This document shows, one piece after another, positions 5,680-10,776 of a stretch of DNA of 10,776 nucleotides. The stretch is taken from NCBI GenBank assembly GCA_946479015.1, contig CAMLEQ010000101.1, positions 1 to 10,776 of the forward strand, in the 5' to 3' direction. Numbering within the stretch: position 1 is the stretch's first letter; every line of letters begins with the position of its first letter. The notes under the pieces were generated by a model. It made no database searches and was not told the origin of the DNA. It saw only the letters and a list, made by a program, of their open reading frames with translations. The position numbers were made by a program, and so were the translations under genes. This stretch comes from an uncultured Gemmatimonadota bacterium (lineage in GTDB: Bacteria; Gemmatimonadota; Gemmatimonadetes; Gemmatimonadales; Gemmatimonadaceae).

Positions 5680-6586
5680 CGAGGGGATCGGCGGGTTCCA
5701 CGCTCACGGCCGGCGCGAGGCCGGCGCGCGCGCGATCCGGCTGCTCGGGCTCGGGATCGGGATCGTCGTTCTGCTCGTTCTGCTGCCGACGATGGTGACG
5801 TACGTGAACCCGGGGCACGTCGGCATCGTGATTCACCGTACCGGCGGCGGGGTGGACCAGACGCCGCTGGGCCCCGGGCTGCACCTGCGCAACCCGCTCA
5901 CCACGGGGATCCAGGAGTATCCCACGTACATGCAGACGCTGGTGCTCACGCGGTCGGCGGGGGAGGGCTCGCGGGACAACGACGAGATCAACGTCAACAG
6001 CGTCGAGGGGCAGCCGCTCTCGCTCGACGTGTCGATGTCGTTCGAGCTGACGCCGCACATGGTGCCGCAGCTCTACACCACGTTCCGGACCGATGTGAGC
6101 ACGATCGAGCACACGTACGTGAAGCAGGCGATTCGTCAGGCGCTGCAGGAGGTGGTGGGGAACGAGGCGATCGCCGACATCATCGGCCCGAAGAAGGCGG
6201 AGGTGACGTCGCGGGTGTCGCGGCTCATCGAGCAGCGCCTGGCGCCGTACGGGATCGAGGTGAAGCAGTTCACGATCAACGAGCTGCGCGCGCCGCCGGC
6301 GGTGATCGAGGCGATCAACCAGAAGAACGTGATGCAGCAGCAGGCGCTGACGGCGGAGAACGAGCTGCAGAAGAACCGCTTTCAGGCGCAGGGCGACTCG
6401 ATCAAGGCGGCGGGGCGCGCGAAGGCGATCCTCGCCGAGGCGGACGCGCAGGCGAAGGCGAACCGACTGCTGTCGGAGAGCATCACGCCGACGCTGGTGC
6501 AGTACGAGATGGCGAAGCGCTGGAATGGCCAGATGCCGCAGGTGGCGGGGTCGGCGATGCCGATGCTGCAGCTTCCGAAGCCGTAG
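5663..6586 (+). CDS. SPFH/Band 7 (prohibitin-like) membrane protein
   Basis: This 307-residue protein has one N-terminal membrane segment (about 26-47) and an SPFH/Band 7 domain (about 48-235). Prohibitin-like features include VNPGHVGIVIHRTGGG, GPGLHLRNPL, SVEGQPLSLDVSMSFEL and APYGIEVKQFTINELRAP. After the domain comes a charged, Ala/Gln/Glu-rich helix (about 240-285) expected to form a coiled coil that drives oligomer rings. The family builds large membrane-bound assemblies that organise microdomains and often restrain or scaffold membrane proteases such as FtsH. No NfeD partner is adjacent; the overlapping upstream zinc-site protein takes that place. The start is fixed by AAGGAGG 6 nt upstream. 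Transcription likely ends in the hairpin block after 6586. Confidence 0.92.
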   Translation: MDGSISEGIGGFHAHGRREAGARAIRLLGLGIGIVVLLVLLPTMVTYVNPGHVGIVIHRTGGGVDQTPLGPGLHLRNPLTTGIQEYPTYMQTLVLTRSAGEGSRDNDEINVNSVEGQPLSLDVSMSFELTPHMVPQLYTTFRTDVSTIEHTYVKQAIRQALQEVVGNEAIADIIGPKKAEVTSRVSRLIEQRLAPYGIEVKQFTINELRAPPAVIEAINQKNVMQQQALTAENELQKNRFQAQGDSIKAAGRAKAILAEADAQAKANRLLSESITPTLVQYEMAKRWNGQMPQVAGSAMPMLQLPKP

Positions 6587-6588
6587 CG

Positions 6589-6639
6589 CGGGAGAGCGGG
6601 ACTCGGGAGAGCGGGACTCGGGAATCGGGACTCGGGAAG
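6589..6639 (+). repeat. Short tandem repeat, CGGGAGAGCGGGACT type
   Basis: Two perfect copies of the 15-mer CGGGAGAGCGGGACT (6589-6603, 6604-6618) are followed by CGGGAATCGGGACT (6619-6632) and a partial CGGGAAG. The complement of its core recurs downstream as AGTCCCGAGTCCCG at 6738-6751, so the ends of this intergenic block can pair. Regular GGG runs could also form a G-quadruplex. Confidence 0.75.
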
Positions 6640-6641
6640 TG

Positions 6642-6715
6642 ATCGTGGGGCGGCGCCTTCGGCGCTCGCCCCGCACCACGATGCGAAGGGGGGCGGCGCA
6701 GTCGCGCCGCCCCCC
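6642..6715. terminator. Bidirectional double-hairpin terminator between convergent genes
   Basis: The first hairpin, at 6642-6682, has outer arms ATCGTGG and CCACGAT and an inner GGCGCC-TTC-GGCGC-type apex. The second, at 6688-6715, is a perfect 12-bp stem (GGGGGGCGGCGC, loop AGTC, GCGCCGCCCCCC), extended by GCGA/TCGC around one bulged A. They lie between convergent stop codons at 6586 and 6754. A stable stem plus location argues for termination in both directions; there is no T-tract. Confidence 0.6.
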
Positions 6716-6753
6716 TCGCTGCCTCTCCCGAGCGCCGAGTCCCGAGTCCCGCC

Positions 6754-7230
6754 TCACTGACTGTCCGGCTTTACCAGACTCGACGACGGCGGCGTCACGG
6801 GCCGGCGCGGCTCGTGGCGGATGCGCTCGATCTCCCGCTTCAGCCGCTGCGAGTCCTGCGGGGTGAGCGAGTCGCGCGCGGTGCTGTCCGTCGCGGTCCC
6901 CCCCGCGCGCTCCGCGGCGGTGCGGTCCTTGTGCACGCGGATGCCGCGCGACGGCGCGGACGAGCGAGCGGTGTCGCTCCCGGTGTCCGACGCGGCGGCC
7001 GCGGTGGAGTCGGCCGGCGCGACGGGTGCCGCGGCGGCGGCCGCCGATGCGGCGCTCGTGTCCGGCGTCGCGGTCGCCGCCTGTGCGCCGGAGTCGGGCG
7101 CCGCGCTCGCGCTGTCGCCGGCGTCGCGCCGCCGGGAGGAGCACGCCGCGAGCACGCCGAGCACCAGCGCGGCGAGTGCGCCCGCCGCGAGCCATCGCGC
7201 GGTCCGTGACCGCTTCTGTCGTTCCGTCAT
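6754..7230 (-). CDS. Putative low-complexity lipoprotein
   Basis: This 158-residue protein has a lipoprotein signal: basic TERQKRSRTAR, a hydrophobic core, and the lipobox LAAC with Cys30 as the lipidation site. The mature part is low complexity: an Ala/Ser/Thr/Asp/Pro-rich linker (about 31-100), then a charged region (RGIRVHKDRTAAERAGG and SQRLKREIERIRHEPRR), ending SSSLVKPDSQ. No enzymatic motif is visible. The start is the ATG at 7230 because GAGGAGG lies 8 nt before it; the longer ATG at 7266 would spoil the signal peptide. It could be a surface-anchored spacer or envelope-associated protein; no family recognised. It faces the antiporter gene divergently. Confidence 0.78.
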   Translation of the reverse strand: MTERQKRSRTARWLAAGALAALVLGVLAACSSRRRDAGDSASAAPDSGAQAATATPDTSAASAAAAAAPVAPADSTAAAASDTGSDTARSSAPSRGIRVHKDRTAAERAGGTATDSTARDSLTPQDSQRLKREIERIRHEPRRPVTPPSSSLVKPDSQ

Positions 7231-7313
7231 TGCATCATCCTCCTCGCTGGTCGATTCCGCCTGCATCGCCGCACGACTCGACGCCGGTTCGCCGCAACGG
7301 CCGTACCCGACGT

Positions 7314-7319
7314 ATCATA
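7314..7319 (-). promoter_or_regulatory. Candidate -10 element for the lipoprotein gene
   Basis: TATGAT on the minus strand is one mismatch from TATAAT and stands out in GC-rich DNA, about 85 nt before the start codon. No good -35 hexamer is found at the usual spacing. On the plus strand the same bases give TATCAT, a weaker match that could serve the antiporter. Confidence 0.25.
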
Positions 7320-7384
7320 CCCCAACGCGCCGGCCGCGACACTCCCTGGCGCCGGCACGGCCCGGCCGCGTGTCCACCCGAACC

Positions 7385-7390
7385 GAGGAG
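7385..7390 (+). promoter_or_regulatory. Ribosome binding site deciding the GTG start of the antiporter
   Basis: GAGGAG lies 8 nt before the GTG at 7399 and supports that codon as the start of a protein beginning MPEPLSTAVF. Confidence 0.7.
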
Positions 7391-7398
7391 CCTCGACG

Positions 7399-8874
7399 GT
7401 GCCCGAGCCCCTGTCCACGGCGGTCTTCCTCGCGATCTCGGGCGTGCTCCTCGCCACGAGCGTGCTGTTCGGGCGCGCCTCGCAGCGGCTCGCGGTGCCG
7501 GTGGTGCTCATCTTCCTCGGCGTCGGCATGGCGGCGGGCTCCGAAGGGATCGGCGGCATCGCGTTCTCCAACTACGCGCTCGCGTTCCGGCTCGGCACGA
7601 TCGCGCTCGTGTTCATCCTGTTCGACGGAGGGCTGAACACCCCCATCGGCGCCCTGCGCGCCGCGATCCGCCCCGCGGGGCTGCTCGCCACCGCCGGCGT
7701 GGCGGGGACGGCGGGGCTGGTCGCCGCCGCGGCGTACGCGCTCGGCTTCTCGTGGCCGCACGCGCTGCTCCTCGGCGCGATCGTCTCCTCCACCGATGCC
7801 GCCGCGGTGTTCTCCGTGCTGCGCGGGAGCGGCATCAGCCTGAAGCGGCGCGTGGGCACCACGCTCGAGGTGGAGTCGGGGCTCAACGATCCGCTCGCCG
7901 TGATCCTCACCATGGCGCTCACCCAGCACCTGCTCGCGCAGGGGAGCGAGCTCGGCTGGATGCTCGTGCTCGAGGTCGCGCGCGAGTTCGTGGTGGGCGC
8001 GGTCGTGGGCGCGGCGATCGGCTTCGGCGGCCGGCTGCTGCTCGTTCGCGTCCGCCTCCCCAGCGGCGGGCTGTACGCCGTGCTCACCCTCGCGCTCGCG
8101 ATGCTCTCCTTCGCCCTGCCGACGCTCCTCCACGGCAGCGGCTTCCTCGGCGTGTACGTGGCCGCGGTGATCCTCGGCAACGGGCCGCTCCCGTACCGCC
8201 CCGGGCTGCTTCGCGTGCACGACGCGCTCGCGTGGCTGAGCCAGATCGAGATGTTCCTCGTCCTCGGCCTGCTCGTGTACCCGTCGCGCCTGATACAGGT
8301 GGCCGGGGTGGGGCTCCTGCTCGCGCTCTTCCTCTGCCTGATCGCCCGCCCGCTCGTGGTGGCGCTCTGCCTCGTCCCCTTCCGCTACTCCTCGCGCGAG
8401 ATCGCGTACGTGGGGTGGGTGGGGCTGCGCGGCGCCGTGCCGATCATCCTGGCCATCTATCCCGTGCTCGCGCACGCGCCGGGCGCGACGCGGGTGTTCG
8501 ACATCGTGTTCTTCATCGTGGTGGTGAACGCCATCGTTCCGGGCATCACCGTGCCGTGGGTGACCCGGCGGCTCGGGCTGGAAGCCGACGAGCCGCCGAG
8601 CCCCCCAGCAGTGATGGAGATCGAGTCGCGGCAGCCACTCTCCGGCGCGCTCCTCTCCTTCCACATCGACGAGGCGCTGGCGGTGACCGGCGTGCCGCTG
8701 AGCGAGCTCCCGTTCCCCGAGGGAGCTGCCGCCACGATCGTGATCCGTGGGCGCGAGCTGCTCGCCCCGAAGGGGCACACGACTCTCGAGGCGGGCGATC
8801 ACGTCTACATCGTGACGCGCCCGGAGGACGAGCCCTTCATCCGCCTGATGTTCGGCCGGCCGGAGGAAGAGTAG
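7399..8874 (+). CDS. CPA1-type cation/proton antiporter with TrkA_C domain (NhaP2/CvrA-like)
   Basis: This 491-residue inner-membrane protein has a Na+/H+-exchanger domain at about 5-392 with about 12-13 hydrophobic segments. CPA1/NhaP2 motifs are present: VFILFDGGLNT at 71-81, SSTDAAAVFSVLR at 130-142, VESGLNDPLAV at 158-168 (Asn163-Asp164 as the expected ion-binding pair) and VGLRGAVPIIL at 341-351. A soluble C-terminal TrkA_C (RCK_C) domain at about 412-488 probably senses ligand or ions. Homologues of this form export K+ or Na+ in exchange for protons and guard against salt or alkaline stress. E. coli and Vibrio NhaP2 carry an extra C-terminal CorC_HlyC domain (full length about 575 residues from memory); this protein lacks it. 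The ion used cannot be read from sequence. Start GTG, with GAGGAG upstream. Confidence 0.92.
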   Translation: MPEPLSTAVFLAISGVLLATSVLFGRASQRLAVPVVLIFLGVGMAAGSEGIGGIAFSNYALAFRLGTIALVFILFDGGLNTPIGALRAAIRPAGLLATAGVAGTAGLVAAAAYALGFSWPHALLLGAIVSSTDAAAVFSVLRGSGISLKRRVGTTLEVESGLNDPLAVILTMALTQHLLAQGSELGWMLVLEVAREFVVGAVVGAAIGFGGRLLLVRVRLPSGGLYAVLTLALAMLSFALPTLLHGSGFLGVYVAAVILGNGPLPYRPGLLRVHDALAWLSQIEMFLVLGLLVYPSRLIQVAGVGLLLALFLCLIARPLVVALCLVPFRYSSREIAYVGWVGLRGAVPIILAIYPVLAHAPGATRVFDIVFFIVVVNAIVPGITVPWVTRRLGLEADEPPSPPAVMEIESRQPLSGALLSFHIDEALAVTGVPLSELPFPEGAAATIVIRGRELLAPKGHTTLEAGDHVYIVTRPEDEPFIRLMFGRPEEE

Positions 8875-8898
8875 CGCGCTGGAGGAAATGCTGCCGGG

Positions 8899-8913
8899 GC
8901 GCCGCTCCGGCGC
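8899..8913 (+). terminator. Small GC hairpin between antiporter and RecQ genes
   Basis: GCGCCG-CTC-CGGCGC is a perfect 6-bp stem with a 3-nt loop, placed midway in the 66-bp gap. There is no T-tract. It could attenuate read-through into the helicase gene or be incidental in GC-rich DNA. Confidence 0.25.
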
Positions 8914-8940
8914 GGCCCGCTTCGTGCTCATCTTCAGGGC

Positions 8941-10584
8941 ATGTCGTCTCGTGGTCTGACCAGGGAGGAGGCTCGCGCTGTCCTCGTGGCTCGCTTTGGG
9001 CACGATGACTTCCAGGAAGGGCAGTGGGAGTCGATCCGGCCCCTTCTCGAGGGGAAGGATGCCCTCGTCGTGATGCCGACGGGGAGCGGCAAGTCCATCG
9101 TCTATCAGCTTCCCGCGTTGCTTCTCCCAGGGCTCACCGTGGTGGTGAGCCCTCTCATTGCCCTCATGAAAGACCAGCAGGACAAGTTGAGCGCGCAGGG
9201 GGTGGATGCGCTGGCGATGCACTCGCACCTCTCCACCATCGAGGCGCGGGAGACGCAGGCGGCGGTGGAGCAGGGGGAGGGGGAGATCCTCTATCTCACC
9301 CCCGAGCGCTTCAAGGACCGCGAGTTCTTCGAGTCGCTGCTCACGCGGTCGGTCAGTCTGTTCGTGGTGGACGAGGCGCACTGCGTGAGCCAGTGGGGGC
9401 ACGACTTCCGTCCGGACTACCTGGTGCTCGGCTCCATCGCGCAGCGCCTCGGGCGTCCGCCGATCCTGGCGCTCACCGCCACCGCCACCGACGAGGTGCG
9501 CGCGGACATCGTGCGGCAGCTCGGGATGCGCGAGCCGCACGTGACGATCACCGGCTTCGCGCGCCCGAACCTGCGCTTCGAGGTGCGGCGGACGGTGAAC
9601 GCCGTGGTGAAGGACGAGGAGCTGGACCACCTGCTCGCCGAGACGCCGGGGACGGGGATCATCTACGTGGCCACGGTGCGCGAGGCGGAACGGCTCCACG
9701 CCGCGCTGCGCGAGCACTATCCGGTGGGTCTGTATCACGGCAAGATGCCCTCCGCCGAGCGAAAGGCATCGCAGGACGCGTTCATGGCGGATGAGCTCAA
9801 GGCGATGGTGGCGACGAACGCGTTCGGGCTGGGGATCGACAAGCCGGACATCCGCTTCATCATCCACTACCACTTCCCCGGCTCGATCGAGGCGTACTAC
9901 CAGGAGGCGGGGCGCGCGGGACGCGACGGGCTCCCGGCGGTGTGCACGCTGCTCTACCGCGTGGAGGACCGCCGCATCCAGTCGTACTTCCTCGGCGGCA
10001 AGTACCCCGAGGTGCAGGAGGCGGCGCGCGTGGCGCTGGTGCTCGAGCAGTACCCGATGTACACGCCGGTGCCGCTCACGGAGCTGGCCAACCGCTCGGA
10101 CGTGCCGTCGCGCAAGGCGCGGATCAGTCTCATCCTGCTGAAGCGGCACGGGCTGGTGCGCGAGCACCGCGGAGGGAGCTGGGAGCGGCTGGCGGACGAT
10201 CTGACGGCGGTGGACCTGAGCGCGGACCTGCACTCGTACGAGGAGCGGCGCGAGCGCGACCGGCGGAAGCTGGACGCGATGATCGAGTACTGCCAGACGC
10301 TCCGCTGCCGGACGCGCTACATCCTGGAGTACTTCGGCGAGGAGGTGACGCCCGATTGGCGCTGCCATCACTGCGACGCGTGCGAGCTGATGGACGGGTG
10401 GGAGGCGCCGCCGCGCCGGCGGCACGCCGCGAGCCGCCTCTCGTCGCGCGCCACATCACCCGCCCCCACGCCGCGCGTGCGCCGGCGCACGGCGACCGCT
10501 CCGCCCACCGCCAGCCCCACTCCGGCCCCGCCGGCACCAGCGGTCCGGCGGCGACGGGCGGCGCAGAACGAAGGGCGCGACTGA
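8941..10584 (+). CDS. RecQ-family ATP-dependent DNA helicase
   Basis: This 547-residue superfamily 2 helicase unwinds DNA 3'-5' in repair and recombination. Seen in order: RecQ motif 0 (FGHDDFQEGQ, 19-28), Walker A MPTGSGKS at 45-52 (Lys51), SPLIALMKDQ at 70-79, DEAHCVSQWGHDFRPDY at 144-160, LTATAT at 178-183, a helicase C domain with FGLGIDKPDIR (295-305) and motif VI QEAGRAGRDG (321-330). A Cys cluster follows (Cys456, 475, 478, 481), matching the RecQ zinc-binding subdomain, with a winged-helix-like part folded around 361-420. Canonical RecQ has MPTGGGKS; here one Gly is Ser. No HRDC domain is present. Instead residues about 488-547 form a Pro/Arg/Ala-rich basic tail, probably disordered and DNA-binding. 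The ATG at 8941 has only a weak AGGG close by; no better start lies upstream. Confidence 0.93.
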   Translation: MSSRGLTREEARAVLVARFGHDDFQEGQWESIRPLLEGKDALVVMPTGSGKSIVYQLPALLLPGLTVVVSPLIALMKDQQDKLSAQGVDALAMHSHLSTIEARETQAAVEQGEGEILYLTPERFKDREFFESLLTRSVSLFVVDEAHCVSQWGHDFRPDYLVLGSIAQRLGRPPILALTATATDEVRADIVRQLGMREPHVTITGFARPNLRFEVRRTVNAVVKDEELDHLLAETPGTGIIYVATVREAERLHAALREHYPVGLYHGKMPSAERKASQDAFMADELKAMVATNAFGLGIDKPDIRFIIHYHFPGSIEAYYQEAGRAGRDGLPAVCTLLYRVEDRRIQSYFLGGKYPEVQEAARVALVLEQYPMYTPVPLTELANRSDVPSRKARISLILLKRHGLVREHRGGSWERLADDLTAVDLSADLHSYEERRERDRRKLDAMIEYCQTLRCRTRYILEYFGEEVTPDWRCHHCDACELMDGWEAPPRRRHAASRLSSRATSPAPTPRVRRRTATAPPTASPTPAPPAPAVRRRRAAQNEGRD

Positions 10585-10776
10585 GCCAGCGGGTGCGGCG
10601 CGCACAGTCGCTGGGCTCCGTGTGGTGGCGAGGCGCGCGGCGGGCGGGACTCCGTGGACTGGCGCCGGCCGTGGCTGGGCTCCTGGTACTGGCGTGACGC
10701 GAGGGCCGTGGTGGGCTCCTGGGACTGGCGTGACGCGGGGGTGTGGCTCTGGCGGCGTCGCGCTTACACGCTGCGA
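10585..10776. other. Intergenic end of the window
   Basis: No convincing gene, tRNA or terminator is seen in these 192 bp after the helicase stop codon. Open frames crossing it have shadow composition. It mainly holds the degenerate direct repeats listed separately. Confidence 0.5.
10613..10762 (+). repeat. Degenerate direct repeats, about 31-36 bp period
   Basis: Units starting near 10613, 10646, 10677, 10713 and perhaps 10745 share a core like GGGCTCCTGGxACTGGCG. The units at 10677 and 10713 agree at 23 of their first 25 bases, including TGGCGTGACGCG; the outer ones are much more diverged. The array may continue past the window edge. Confidence 0.5.

Noticed and set aside
7026..9008. 660-codon plus-strand frame over the antiporter
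   Set aside because: Out of frame with the antiporter, Arg/Pro-rich, no domain; high-GC artefact.
7315..10425. Open frame of over 1000 codons on the minus strand
   Set aside because: It lies antisense to the antiporter and RecQ genes, both with full motif sets. Its His/Arg/Glu/Ala-rich, low-information product and lack of domains mark it as a high-GC shadow.
10613..10762. CRISPR array
   Set aside because: Repeats are degenerate, adjacent without distinct spacers, and no cas gene is present.

Overview
The window is very GC-rich chromosomal DNA from a Gram-negative-type bacterium. Gene style points to Gemmatimonadota or a related high-GC soil lineage: GTG and TTG starts, RND/HlyD adaptor, lipobox lipoprotein, exported NlpC/P60 and CapA-like enzymes, PRC-barrel stress protein. 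That placement is inference from composition and gene content; no rRNA or other marker is present. I see no phage, transposase, CRISPR array, tRNA or rRNA.

Layout, left to right. At 1-464 (-) is the N-terminal part of a periplasmic adaptor of an efflux pump, cut by the window edge. At 761-1885 (+) is an exported CapA-type (PGA_cap) metallophosphatase-fold protein, which converges on an exported NlpC/P60 peptidase at 1922-2503 (-). At 2625-4108 (-) are two tandem, diverged PAP2 membrane phosphatases. A 175-bp spacer follows, with G-quadruplex-like G runs and a large hairpin. At 4284-5285 (-) is a two-gene unit: a PRC-barrel protein with a YsnF/DUF2382-like tail and a 68-residue single-pass membrane protein. 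Divergent from it, at 5416-6586 (+), is a translationally overlapping pair: a small membrane protein with a CxxH/CxxC putative zinc site, and an SPFH/prohibitin-like membrane protein. A 167-bp repeat- and hairpin-rich block separates that pair from a convergent low-complexity lipoprotein at 6754-7230 (-). Divergent from the lipoprotein are a CPA1 cation/proton antiporter with a TrkA_C tail (7399-8874, +) and a RecQ-family helicase (8941-10584, +). The last ~190 bp hold no convincing gene but contain degenerate ~31-36-bp direct repeats.

Most genes act at the cell envelope: efflux, peptidoglycan cleavage, lipid-phosphate turnover, membrane scaffolding, ion homeostasis and a lipoprotein. The centre (4284-6586) reads as a divergent membrane/stress locus, and its paired small membrane proteins are the least described part of the window. 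Very long open frames on the wrong strand (one over 1000 codons antisense to the antiporter and helicase) are high-GC shadows. I found no clear evidence of a wholly new system. The best leads are the zinc-site membrane protein/SPFH pair and the structured intergenic elements.
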